Shown here one piece after another: positions 22,549 to 29,802 of a stretch of DNA of 62,451 nucleotides. The translations under genes were made by a program, and so were the position numbers. The stretch's first letter is position 1, and the number at the start of each line of letters is the position of its first letter. The notes under the pieces were generated by a model. It was not told the DNA's origin, ran no database searches, and was given only the letters and a program-made list of their open reading frames with translations. The stretch is from a virus, in IMG/VR virus record IMGVR_UViG_3300046452_000226, positions 1 through 62,451 of that record; one strand, 5' to 3'.

Positions 22549-22695
22549 ATGACGCAGCAGCACCAGCAGCAGGCGGCCGAGGAAGCGCGGCCGATGGATG
22601 TCGAACCGGCGCACGTCATGACACGCGAGAAGCACAAGCAGCGCGAACACTACGAGCGTTTGCTGCGCGAACTGGAAAACGAGCAGCGGAAATAA
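22549..22695 (+). CDS. Small helical phage protein, 48 aa
   Basis: Starts MTQQHQQQAAEEARPMDV and ends in a charged helix 'REHYERLLRELENEQRK'. It begins 2 bases after the HTH gene stop. Translated by hand; likely real because of tight packing, function unknown. Confidence 0.5.
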   Translation: MTQQHQQQAAEEARPMDVEPAHVMTREKHKQREHYERLLRELENEQRK

Positions 22696-22742
22696 AAAGG
22701 GCCGCGTTGCAGCGCGACCCGATCACCCACCAGAGGAATTAC

Positions 22743-22949
22743 ATGTCCACAATTTTACAGCAAGGACCGGCGCCAGCACAGACTGGCACGCCGGAGGAGA
22801 AAGTCACGCTCGCGGCCCGCGAATGGCGCGAAAAGGACCGTGAGCATATCGCGGAGAAGAACGCCACCACTGGGGCTGCGGAGTACCGCGCGCGCCGCAA
22901 GCTGCGCATGACGGTCGACCTGACCGATGGGAAGGCTGGCCAGCCATGA
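22743..22949 (+). CDS. Hypothetical phage protein, 68 aa
   Basis: Starts MSTILQQGPAPAQTGTPEEK; charged and helical in the second half ('AAREWREKDREHIAEKN'). The ATG at 22743 has GAGGAA upstream. The stop TGA overlaps an ATG (22946-22949) that no longer leads into a gene: the antisense cassette follows. Confidence 0.55.
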   Translation: MSTILQQGPAPAQTGTPEEKVTLAAREWREKDREHIAEKNATTGAAEYRARRKLRMTVDLTDGKAGQP

Positions 22950-22960
22950 GGAACCTCCTA

Positions 22961-23188
22961 TTACTTGTACTTCCGGCTCACCCAGTAATAAGCGGCCACG
23001 AACGCTTCGTCAGCGGTCGTAAAGGTCCTATCCCCAACGCTGTCGTGACGGGCCAGACCGCTCGGCTGCTCTGTGTTGGTAATGGAAGAAATGTAGTACA
23101 CGAATCCGGGGCTATCGGGCGAGACTCGCTCAACTTCAATCCTCATTCGCCACTTACCTATTTGTACAACTTCGTTGATGCTATCCAT
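22961..23188 (-). CDS. Antisense cassette protein, small family A, 75 aa
   Basis: Starts MDSINEVVQIGKWRMRIEVE; AAGGA 7 bases upstream decides between this ATG and the one at 23206. The order of elements (strand pair, a 'YYISS' centre, C-terminal 'TADEAFVAAYYWVSRKY' helix) resembles the proteins at 28315-28557 and 28641-28901. Small proteins of this kind are frequent in Burkholderiales genomes, without known function. Own promoter at 23213-23221. Confidence 0.65.
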   Translation of the reverse strand: MDSINEVVQIGKWRMRIEVERVSPDSPGFVYYISSITNTEQPSGLARHDSVGDRTFTTADEAFVAAYYWVSRKYK

Positions 23189-23212
23189 GCTCGAATCCTT
23201 GGTCATGGCACC

Positions 23213-23221
23213 AGCTTAGCA
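23213..23221 (-). promoter_or_regulatory. Extended -10 of antisense cassette 22961-23188
   Basis: Minus strand TGCTAAGCT, 24 bases before the cassette ATG. Preceded by CA, so the motif reads CATGCTAAGCT, with an ATG on the plus strand at 23221. Confidence 0.5.
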
Positions 23222-23307
23222 TGGCGTGACAGAACTGCCGGTTCGGCATGCTGCACGCCGCATCCGATGCCAGTCACCATTGCGCGCCGCGCAGCGGGAG
23301 CACGGCC

Positions 23308-25203
23308 ATGAAGCGCGATCTGGTAGTCCACACAAAGGAATTCACCCACTTCCACTTCTGCTGCGGCCTCGGTGGCGGCAAGCAGGGCTTCAACGCTGCG
23401 CAGCCCCAGGTCGGCAATATGGCCGCCACATTGCGCTGCATCGGCGGTATTGACGTCGATCCCGCCGCCATCCGCGACTTCGATCGTGCTGGACCTGGCC
23501 GGCCGGGTACGGTCATGGACCTCTTCACTCGCGCCCAGTACACCGCGTTCCACGGCAAGGAACCGCCGTCCGACTGGCGCGAAGTTACGGCCGTCGATAT
23601 CCGCCGGGCTGCCGGCAACGAGTCGCCCAACATCGTTTTCATCAGCTCGCCGTGCAAAGGCGCGTCCGGTCTGCTGAGCGAGTCGCTGAGTAAAACCGCG
23701 AAGTACCAGGCGCTCAACGAGCTGACGCTGCGCTGCATCTGGCTGATGGCCGAAGCGTGGGCGGACAATCCGGTCGACCTGATCGTGTTCGAGAACGTGC
23801 CGCGCCTGGCCACGCGCGGCCGGCATCTACTGGACCAGATCAACCAGCTACTCCAGCAGTTCGGCTACGCCGTCGCCGAGACGACGCACGATTGCGGCGA
23901 GATCGGCGGCCTGGCGCAGAGCCGCAAGCGCTTCCTGCTAGTAGCGCGCCACATGGAGAAGGTGCCGCCGTTTCTGTACGAACCGGAGAAGAAGCGGCTG
24001 CGCGCGGTCGGCGACGTCCTGGGGCGCATGCCCTTCCCGGGCGATGACGCCGGCGGGCCGATGCACCGCATTCCGCGCTTGCAGTGGAAAACGTGGGTAC
24101 GCCTCGCGTTCGTTGAAGCAGGCAGCGATTGGCGCAGCCTGAATCGCCTGGCCGTGGAAGACGGCCACCTGAGCGAATACTTGATTCTTCCCGAGCGCAG
24201 CCACGACTACCTCGGTGTCAACGCGTGGGAGCACCACATCGGCGCCGTATCTGGACGCGGCACGCCCACCACTGGCGCCTATTCGGTTGCGGACCCGCGC
24301 ATGGACACCCAGGCCGAATACAGCCAATACGGGGTTATGCCATGGGCGGACACGAGCGGCGTTATCAGCGCGCAATCCGCGCCTGGTGGAGGCAAGTATT
24401 CCGTTGCCGATCCGCGCCCACCGGCCGGGCCGCTATTCAGTAAATACGCGGTCACTCGCTGGGATAAGCGCACCGGCACGGTCATCGGCGGCGACGACCA
24501 GGGCGCATACGCCGTGGCCGATCCACGGTCGAGCACGGGCTTCGAAGGTGCTGGTAAATATCTCGTCACTTCGTTCGATGAGGCCTCCGGAACGGTCATC
24601 GCCGGTAGCACGACGGGGCAGGGCGCGTTCGCCGTTGCGGACCCGCGCAGCGGCATAAATAGCCGGGTGAAGGGCGATGCCTACCTGACTGGTGGGCACT
24701 ATGGTGTCCTTCCTTGGGATGGACAAAGCGGTGCGGTGAGTGCATCTGCTGGCTACGACAACGGCCGCTGGTCAGTCGCGGACCCGCGCATCGATGCGGC
24801 GCCGGCGTTGCCCGCGCAGAACCAGAAGACGGTGGCGATCATCCGCGCGCTGGACGGCACCTGGCATCGCCCGTTCACAACGCTGGAGCTGGCCGCCCTG
24901 CAATCGCTGATTGATCCGAGCGAGCACTGGTCGACGGATGCGCAGACGCAGCGCGAAATCGACGAACACAAGCGCCGGACCGGCGCCAGCGCATTTCCGA
25001 TGCTGGACGGCACCAATGACAGCGCTCACCGTGAGCGCATCGGCAACGCCGTGCCGAAGTTGGCCGCCCAGGCGATCGGCGAAGTGATGGGCACGACGCT
25101 GCTGCTGGCCGCCGCCGGCGAGACGTTCATGCTCAGCGCGATGCCGATCTGGGTGCAGCCGGTAGCCATCGCGATCGCATCCTCGCAGGGATCGACGTTA
25201 TGA
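23308..25203 (+). CDS. Cytosine C5 DNA methyltransferase with internal repeats
   Basis: 631 residues. Motif I 'FHFCCGLGGGKQGF' (AdoMet), motif IV 'SSPCKGAS' with C116 (canonical PPC is SPC here), motif VI ENV at 162-164, motif VIII 'QSRKRFLLVA', and C-terminal motif IX/X 'RIGNAVPKLAAQAIGEVM'. The enzyme would methylate C5 of cytosine. Between motif VIII and the end, where the target-recognition domain is expected, about five ~35-40-residue repeats end in VADPR. GGGAG 7 bases before the ATG at 23308 sets the start. It probably protects phage DNA from host restriction; no restriction enzyme is adjacent. Confidence 0.85.
   Translation: MKRDLVVHTKEFTHFHFCCGLGGGKQGFNAAQPQVGNMAATLRCIGGIDVDPAAIRDFDRAGPGRPGTVMDLFTRAQYTAFHGKEPPSDWREVTAVDIRRAAGNESPNIVFISSPCKGASGLLSESLSKTAKYQALNELTLRCIWLMAEAWADNPVDLIVFENVPRLATRGRHLLDQINQLLQQFGYAVAETTHDCGEIGGLAQSRKRFLLVARHMEKVPPFLYEPEKKRLRAVGDVLGRMPFPGDDAGGPMHRIPRLQWKTWVRLAFVEAGSDWRSLNRLAVEDGHLSEYLILPERSHDYLGVNAWEHHIGAVSGRGTPTTGAYSVADPRMDTQAEYSQYGVMPWADTSGVISAQSAPGGGKYSVADPRPPAGPLFSKYAVTRWDKRTGTVIGGDDQGAYAVADPRSSTGFEGAGKYLVTSFDEASGTVIAGSTTGQGAFAVADPRSGINSRVKGDAYLTGGHYGVLPWDGQSGAVSASAGYDNGRWSVADPRIDAAPALPAQNQKTVAIIRALDGTWHRPFTTLELAALQSLIDPSEHWSTDAQTQREIDEHKRRTGASAFPMLDGTNDSAHRERIGNAVPKLAAQAIGEVMGTTLLLAAAGETFMLSAMPIWVQPVAIAIASSQGSTL
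24200..24789 (+). repeat. Five protein-level repeats in the methyltransferase
   Basis: Each unit reads Y-x-V-x-x-W-(D/E) ... (S/T)-G-(T/A/V)-V ... G-x-(Y/F/W)-(S/A)-V-A-D-P-R. The VADPR ends fall near 24300, 24418, 24530, 24650 and 24789. DNA identity between units is low, so the repeats are old or under selection at protein level. They lie at the target-recognition position. Confidence 0.8.
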
Positions 25204-25730
25204 GCGCCGCGCAACTCGTATTCGACTTCGACGCGCCGATGGCCGTTGCGCCGAAGCGCCGGAAGCGCTCGGTTTCTCCTGCCACCGCCCAGCAGGCTGA
25301 AGATCGCCGTCTTAAAGCGTATTGGGACGCGCGCGACGTGGAAGAGGCGGCAGAGGCGCGTGCCTACTGGCAGGTTGGCATGGTCACGAGCATGCCGCTG
25401 TGGGCAGAAGTTCAGGATAGCAACCAAAAGTACACCCAGATGCTGCCGGGCGTAGTCGAGTCGATCGACGGCGACCGCGCGGCGGTGCGCATCTACGCGG
25501 CGCCGGAATACGGTTGCTGGCTGGAAGACTACCCGATCCACAAGAAGTTGGCCGTGAACGTGCCGCTGCGTGACCTCGGCCGCCACGCTCTGAATGAAGG
25601 ATTAGAGCGCGTGGTTGCCGCCGGCCTGCTTGCGACAGGCGATGCAGGGCTGGCGGCACGAGTGCGGGCACACCACCGGAACGCGATGTCGAACTTCGCG
25701 CACGAGCGTGAGATGGGGATAGTGGCATGA
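25200..25730 (+). CDS. Hypothetical phage protein, 176 aa
   Basis: Starts MSAAQLVFDFDAPMAVAPKR. The middle ('GVVESIDGDRAAVRIYA', 'CWLEDYPIHKKLAVNVPLRD') looks like a small beta-barrel. It overlaps the methyltransferase by 4 bases, so a helper role is possible but not shown. The stop TGA lies in an ATGA (25727-25730) that abuts the next cassette. Confidence 0.6.
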   Translation: MSAAQLVFDFDAPMAVAPKRRKRSVSPATAQQAEDRRLKAYWDARDVEEAAEARAYWQVGMVTSMPLWAEVQDSNQKYTQMLPGVVESIDGDRAAVRIYAAPEYGCWLEDYPIHKKLAVNVPLRDLGRHALNEGLERVVAAGLLATGDAGLAARVRAHHRNAMSNFAHEREMGIVA

Positions 25731-25747
25731 GTAATGCGAGCCACCGT

Positions 25748-26392
25748 TCACGGCGCGTCGAAGTTGACCGCATTCTCGAAAATCTGTGCTGCGCGGCTCA
25801 TCATGATGGAAGCGTTTTGCAGTATGCCCCTATTCAATTTCAGGTGGCCTTCAATGAGCGCGAGATCGGTGTCAGCTTGGAGTGCTCGAAGAAATTTCAA
25901 TGTCGATTTTATGCGACCTTGCGCGCCAGAGACGTGTACCGCACAGTCCTCTGGAAGGGGAACGATCATCAGCAACTCAGCCGTGGTCCACGGTTCCACA
26001 GTATCCAGGTGTCGGATCGCATTTTTGATCATCGTTTGCGTGAACTCGATGCCAACAGAAATTCTCATCTGGGAATTCAATGCTTGATCTATGGTACCGA
26101 TCGCGAGGTTAATACTCCCGACGTTGTGAAGCTGTTGAAAGTGCATGCCGGCAGCGGCCAACCGTGCAGTAGCGACCGCATCTCGCTTCCTACGTCTACT
26201 TTCGGACGTGGCCAAAACAATGGTGCCAACCAAAGTCAGCACCGTGCCAATGGCGCCAATCCAAGTCGGCCAATCACCGGCGTCAATGCCTTTCCAATCG
26301 TGCGCAGTCACGAGAAATGTGACGTATTGATGTGTCGCAAACAGCATCGCAACGCCCATGACTGTGATTACGACGTACTTTTCGAGTCGCAT
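25748..26392 (-). CDS. Antisense membrane cassette protein, 214 aa
   Basis: Two N-terminal hydrophobic segments (about residues 7-27 and 42-62) and a long helical cytoplasmic domain. 'DWPTWIGAIGTVLTLVGTIV' and 'RLAAAGMHFQQL' align with 'DWATWTGAIGTVGAIIGAI' and 'RITAAAMLLRL' of the protein at 3386-4024, so the two are paralogues of near-equal length. It is AT-richer than its neighbours and runs against the operon. Function unknown; likely inner membrane. Confidence 0.75.
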   Translation of the reverse strand: MRLEKYVVITVMGVAMLFATHQYVTFLVTAHDWKGIDAGDWPTWIGAIGTVLTLVGTIVLATSESRRRKRDAVATARLAAAGMHFQQLHNVGSINLAIGTIDQALNSQMRISVGIEFTQTMIKNAIRHLDTVEPWTTAELLMIVPLPEDCAVHVSGAQGRIKSTLKFLRALQADTDLALIEGHLKLNRGILQNASIMMSRAAQIFENAVNFDAP

Positions 26393-26413
26393 AGAAAATT
26401 GTCAAAAAGGAAA

Positions 26414-26422
26414 ATAATATCA
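26414..26422 (-). promoter_or_regulatory. Extended -10 of antisense cassette 25748-26392
   Basis: Minus strand TGATATTAT, an almost ideal extended -10, 21 bases before the cassette ATG. Its first base is the complement of the A in the plus gene's ATG at 26422. Confidence 0.55.
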
Positions 26423-26853
26423 TGATTTACGACCTCTCCCGGGCCGAGCGCCAGCACCGCGCCATCGCCAACGAAAAGCCGGGCCCGGTGCTTCAGTCGA
26501 AGCGCTGCGCCTGCGGTAAAGCTGCGCCGGCCAAGGTGCTGGTGCAGCACAAGAAGTGCCACGGCTGCCAGCTGGCCGACCGCGTCGCCACTCTGCACGA
26601 GGGCGACCTCGACATCCTGCGGCACATGCTCGGTGCCACGCCGCACCACGCGCAAGTGCGCTGGGGCTTCCGCAACGAATACCTGGTGAACCGCCGCGAT
26701 GCTGCAGCGCTGGCGCGCTTGGTCGCCGCCGGGTTCGCGCGCGCCGGCCGGCAGCTGCTGCAGCTGCAGTACTACCACGCTACCGACCTGGGCTGCCGGA
26801 CGGTCGGCCTAACTGCGGTGCGTGCACGCGTGGCGCTGGGAGTGCAGCCATGA
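26422..26853 (+). CDS. Hypothetical phage protein with Cys cluster, 143 aa
   Basis: Starts MIYDLSRAERQHRAIANEKP. Residues 29-49 hold C-x-C ... C-x-x-C ('KRCACGKAAPAKVL', 'KKCHGCQLA'), a likely zinc finger; the rest is helical. No family recognised. The stop overlaps an orphan ATG (26850-26853) at the border of the next cassette. Confidence 0.6.
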   Translation: MIYDLSRAERQHRAIANEKPGPVLQSKRCACGKAAPAKVLVQHKKCHGCQLADRVATLHEGDLDILRHMLGATPHHAQVRWGFRNEYLVNRRDAAALARLVAAGFARAGRQLLQLQYYHATDLGCRTVGLTAVRARVALGVQP

Positions 26854-26867
26854 CGCGCGGGTTGAAT

Positions 26868-27035
26868 TTAGTCGCCGATTTGCGCCAGTTCGGTTTGACC
26901 GCCGGCCTTTGCCACGTTAGCCAGCTTGTTACGGTAGCCGCATCGCGGGCAAAGAAAGTAGATGCCGAAGTGGTCGATTGCCGGTTCGCACTCGGAGAAC
27001 TTCAGGTTGATCGTGCAGCGTTTGCAAGTCCACAT
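26868..27035 (-). CDS. Antisense zinc-ribbon cassette protein, 55 aa
   Basis: Starts MWTCKRCTINLKFSECEPAI. Two knuckles, C4-x-x-C7 and C29-x-x-C32 ('YFLCPRCGYRNK'), make a rubredoxin-like zinc ribbon. A perfect AGGAGGTG ribosome site precedes the ATG at 27035. Found by hand; too short for usual cut-offs. Runs against the operon on its own extended -10. Confidence 0.75.
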   Translation of the reverse strand: MWTCKRCTINLKFSECEPAIDHFGIYFLCPRCGYRNKLANVAKAGGQTELAQIGD

Positions 27036-27062
27036 GGCCACCTCCTGAGAGTAGAGGAGGCA

Positions 27063-27071
27063 ATCGTAGCA
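27063..27071 (-). promoter_or_regulatory. Extended -10 of antisense cassette 26868-27035
   Basis: Minus strand TGCTACGAT, 27 bases before the cassette ATG. Its first base is the complement of the A in the plus gene's ATG at 27071. Confidence 0.5.
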
Positions 27072-28300
27072 TGAACCAAGTCGACATTTTCGCTGCCGGA
27101 GCCACGCGTCTGCAAATGACCGATTCCATCGAGATGACGATTCAGTCGCTGCTGGCCTACGGCGCGTCGCATGAGCACTGGGGTATCGCTTGGTCCGGTG
27201 GGAAGGACAGTAGCGCCACGCTCACCCTGATCATCTGGCTGCTCGACACCGGCCGCGTGCCACACCCTAAGACCCTGACGGTCTTCTACGCCGATACCCG
27301 CCAGGAATTGCTGCCGCTGGCCCACGCTGCCCAGCAGATCATCGACGAACTTCGCGAGCGCGGCATCCAGGTTGAAGTCGTGACCGCGCCCCTGGACAAG
27401 CGCTTCATGGTCTACATCCTGGGGCGCGGCGTGCCGCCGCCGAACAACAATACGCTGCGCTGGTGCACGCGTCAGATCAAGATCGATCCGATGCAGCACG
27501 CGCTTGAGCAGCGCCTCGCGGAGCTCGACGGCCAGGTGCTGATGATTACAGGCGTGCGCCAAGGCGAGAGCGCAATCCGCGACCAGCGCATCGAAATGAG
27601 TTGCAGCAAGGACGGCGCCGAGTGTGGTCAGGGCTGGTATCAGAAGGTGCTGCCGGAGGCTAAGGGCCTTCGCGGCCGGCTGGCCACGCTGGCGCCGCTG
27701 CTGCACTGGCGTGTCTGCCATGTGTGGGAATGGTTGCGCCACTGGGCGCCTGGCGCCGAGTTCGGCGATTGGAGCACGGCCGCGATCGCGGAGGCCTACG
27801 GCGGCGACGAGGCGGAGGAGATCAACGCGCGCACCGGCTGCACCGGCTGCCCGCTGGTTGACACCGATATGGCGCTGGACAACATCCTGCTGAATCCGCA
27901 GTGGTCCTACCTAGCGCCGCTGAAGCGCATTAAGCCTCTTTGGCGCGAACTGCGACTGCCACAGTACCGCCTGCGCAAGGCGGGGCTGGAGATCTTGAAA
28001 AGCGGAAAGACCGCGGCGAATCCGCAGCGTATGGGCCCTTTGACGTTCGAAGCGCGCCTGATGGGCCTAGCGACGATCCTTGGCATTCAGGCTGATGTGA
28101 ACGCGGCAGCGCGGGCCGCCGGACGGCCACTGGTCGACCTGATCAACGCTGAGGAGGAGGCGCGCATCCGCGAACTGATCGACTTGGAAACCTGGCCCCA
28201 CGGATGGGGCGGTGACGAGCCTATCGGCACTACCATCATGGACACGGTCTACGTGAACGGTGCGGTTCAGCCACGCTTGTTTTCGGAGTCCGAGCAGTGA
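27071..28300 (+). CDS. PP-loop ATPase, PAPS-reductase/DndC-like
   Basis: 409 residues. PP-loop 'WSGGKDSSATLTLI' (residues 41-54) binds ATP; 'RWCTRQIKIDP' and 'GVRQGESAIRDQRI' are typical of the PAPS reductase/DndC group. Cysteines in 'MSCSKDGAECGQGW' and 'TGCTGCPLVD' could hold an iron-sulfur cluster. DndC makes DNA phosphorothioates together with DndA/D/E; none of those is here. Possible roles are DNA or tRNA sulfur modification, or nucleotide chemistry. It sits between two DNA methyltransferases. The ATG at 27071 shares bases with the antisense promoter. Confidence 0.75.
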   Translation: MNQVDIFAAGATRLQMTDSIEMTIQSLLAYGASHEHWGIAWSGGKDSSATLTLIIWLLDTGRVPHPKTLTVFYADTRQELLPLAHAAQQIIDELRERGIQVEVVTAPLDKRFMVYILGRGVPPPNNNTLRWCTRQIKIDPMQHALEQRLAELDGQVLMITGVRQGESAIRDQRIEMSCSKDGAECGQGWYQKVLPEAKGLRGRLATLAPLLHWRVCHVWEWLRHWAPGAEFGDWSTAAIAEAYGGDEAEEINARTGCTGCPLVDTDMALDNILLNPQWSYLAPLKRIKPLWRELRLPQYRLRKAGLEILKSGKTAANPQRMGPLTFEARLMGLATILGIQADVNAAARAAGRPLVDLINAEEEARIRELIDLETWPHGWGGDEPIGTTIMDTVYVNGAVQPRLFSESEQ

Positions 28301-28314
28301 AGGGCCGCACAGGT

Positions 28315-28557
28315 TTAGGTGAGGCCGGTTTCATGGTGTGCCGCACGTTCCTCAGCGTAGGCGGTCGCGGTTGCGATCGCAGAATCGCGGGTCGAGAAAT
28401 CATCCGGAAGATTGTGTCTCATAGCGTGGACTCGGGGCTTCTCAAAATCCACCTTTCTCTCAAAAAGCACGGACGCCTGCCACTTTTCGGGGCGAACTTC
28501 GAGTGCCGAGCAGTAGGCCAAATAATCGCCCGCTTCTATAAAAACTTCATAGGCCAT
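28315..28557 (-). CDS. Antisense cassette protein, small family A, 80 aa
   Basis: Starts MAYEVFIEAGDYLAYCSALE with GGAG six bases before the ATG. The layout (opening strands, 'YCSALEV' centre, closing 'STRDSAIATATAYAEERA' helix) matches the cassette proteins at 22961-23188 and 28641-28901. Soluble, function unknown. Confidence 0.65.
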   Translation of the reverse strand: MAYEVFIEAGDYLAYCSALEVRPEKWQASVLFERKVDFEKPRVHAMRHNLPDDFSTRDSAIATATAYAEERAAHHETGLT

Positions 28558-28584
28558 GGCGCACTCCAAATGATTGCAAGGATG

Positions 28585-28593
28585 ATATTAGCA
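28585..28593 (-). promoter_or_regulatory. Extended -10 of antisense cassette 28315-28557
   Basis: Minus strand TGCTAATAT, 27 bases before the cassette ATG. Its first base is the complement of the A of a plus-strand ATG at 28593. Confidence 0.5.
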
Positions 28594-28640
28594 TGAGGCG
28601 CCGCCCACCCATAAAGCCTGGGCCTGCACTTCTGCTTCGG
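28593..28640 (+). pseudogene. Truncated 5' end related to the DUF1364 gene
   Basis: The frame MRRRPPIKPGPA recalls the start of the gene at 28991 (MKRSPMKPGTAP). After ~12 codons the similarity ends and the antisense cassette 28641-28901 begins. This would fit a partial duplication of the gene start when the cassette arrived. The evidence is short, so confidence is low. Confidence 0.3.
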
Positions 28641-28901
28641 CTAACGTCGCAGCGCGTCAATCAGTTGCTTGGCCTCCGACAGCAGAAGGCCAATGCATTC
28701 CGCCCCGCCGGGAAAGCTGCGGTTGCCTGTGTTCAGCTCTTGGATTCTTGGATCAACCCAATCGTCCGGATTTTCTCCATGCATCAGTTCAGCCTCGGCG
28801 ATGGCCGTGTACCTCTTTGGGTGGCTAACCTTACTCGCGATGTAGCTGCAGCGAATGGTGATTTCCCAACCTCGATACGTTTCTTGAACGACGTGGGACA
28901 T
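28641..28901 (-). CDS. Antisense cassette protein, small family A, 86 aa
   Basis: Starts MSHVVQETYRGWEITIRCSY. 'YRGWEITIR', 'KRYTAIAEAEL' and the closing 'LLSEAKQLIDALRR' helix match the small-protein layout seen at 22961-23188 and 28315-28557. A weak GAGG site lies upstream. Soluble, function unknown. Confidence 0.65.
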   Translation of the reverse strand: MSHVVQETYRGWEITIRCSYIASKVSHPKRYTAIAEAELMHGENPDDWVDPRIQELNTGNRSFPGGAECIGLLLSEAKQLIDALRR

Positions 28902-28928
28902 GGTCGACCTCGGTTTAGAGTTGCAAGT

Positions 28929-28934
28929 AGCTTA
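28929..28934 (-). promoter_or_regulatory. -10 box of antisense cassette 28641-28901
   Basis: Minus strand TAAGCT, 27 bases before the cassette ATG. It equals the hexamer of the 22961-23188 cassette but lacks the TGC extension. Weakest of the set. Confidence 0.35.
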
Positions 28935-28990
28935 ACCCATCCGCGCTCATCGGATGATTGCTTTTTGCTATCGATAGTGGAGCTTCGGCT

Positions 28991-29434
28991 ATGAAGCGTT
29001 CACCAATGAAGCCCGGCACCGCGCCGATGAAGCGCACCGCGTTCGCGCGCGGCGAGCGCATCGAGGCGCGTGAGGTGACGAAGACGCACAAGGGGCTGAC
29101 ACGCAGTAGTCGCATCAAGGCGGCCGGCCCGAAGATGACGCCGATCCGGAAGGCCGCGCGCGGTCGCGACTGCACGATCCTGCTGCCCGGGGTTTGCAAC
29201 AGCGATCCGGCCACGACCTGCCTCTGCCACAGCAACGAACTGGCGGACGGGAAGGGCATGGGCCTGAAGGCTCCGGACACGGCTGCGGCGTTTGGCTGCA
29301 GCGCCTGCCACGACGTGCTGGACGGCCGCCGGCCACGCCCCGCCTGGTTGAGCAAAGACGAGGTGCTGGCGGCATTCCGCGCCGGCATCGTACTCACGCA
29401 CCAATTTTTACGCACGAAGGGATTGATCGAATGA
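28991..29434 (+). CDS. DUF1364 nuclease (YbcO-like)
   Basis: 147 residues. 'ARGRDCTILLPGVCNSDPAT', 'CLCHSNELADGKGMGLKAPD' and 'AFGCSACHDVLDGR' match the DUF1364 family, whose member YbcO from a lambdoid prophage has an HNH-like zinc fold. The cysteines and histidines of the zinc site are present. Phages carry it near replication/recombination genes. The start at 28991 has no strong ribosome site; an ATG at 28958 is in frame. Overlaps the next gene by ATGA. Confidence 0.85.
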   Translation: MKRSPMKPGTAPMKRTAFARGERIEAREVTKTHKGLTRSSRIKAAGPKMTPIRKAARGRDCTILLPGVCNSDPATTCLCHSNELADGKGMGLKAPDTAAAFGCSACHDVLDGRRPRPAWLSKDEVLAAFRAGIVLTHQFLRTKGLIE

Positions 29435-29778
29435 TGCAGCGACACGTGCAGGCGCTCGGACGCCTGAAGACCGGCGCCATGAACAAGACGGAGGCGGCCT
29501 ATGCCGCTACGCTGGGGCAGCGCCAGGCAGCCGGCGAGGTGCTGTGGTTCAAGTTCGAGGGCCTGAATTTCCGGCTGGCGGACAACACGTTCTACACGCC
29601 CGACTTTGCGGTGATGTTGGCCGGTGGCGCGATGGAGGCGCACGAGGTGAAGGGCCACTGGCAAGACGACGCCAAAGCAAAGATCAAGATCGCGGCCGAC
29701 ATGTACCCGTTCCGCTTCGTGGCCGTGAAGGTGCGGCCGAAGCGCGAGGGCGGCGGCTGGGCGATTGAAGAATTTTAA
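29431..29778 (+). CDS. DUF1064 nuclease-like protein
   Basis: 115 residues. 'NKTEAAYAATLGQRQAAGEV', then 'FYTPDFAVML', 'AHEVKGHWQDDAKAKIKIAA' and 'FRFVAV' show a PD-(D/E)XK core (E of the first helix, D in PDF, E-x-K). DUF1064 proteins in phages are thought to act as Holliday-junction or structure-specific nucleases. Start in ATGA overlap with the DUF1364 gene. Confidence 0.8.
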   Translation: MMQRHVQALGRLKTGAMNKTEAAYAATLGQRQAAGEVLWFKFEGLNFRLADNTFYTPDFAVMLAGGAMEAHEVKGHWQDDAKAKIKIAADMYPFRFVAVKVRPKREGGGWAIEEF

Positions 29779-29802
29779 TAAGACAACTTTTACGGAAAAG
29801 AC

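Noticed and set aside
22946-23311. Plus frame starting at the ATGA after gene 22743-22949
   Set aside because: It is the shadow of the antisense cassette 22961-23188. The ATG is interpreted as an orphaned start at a cassette junction.
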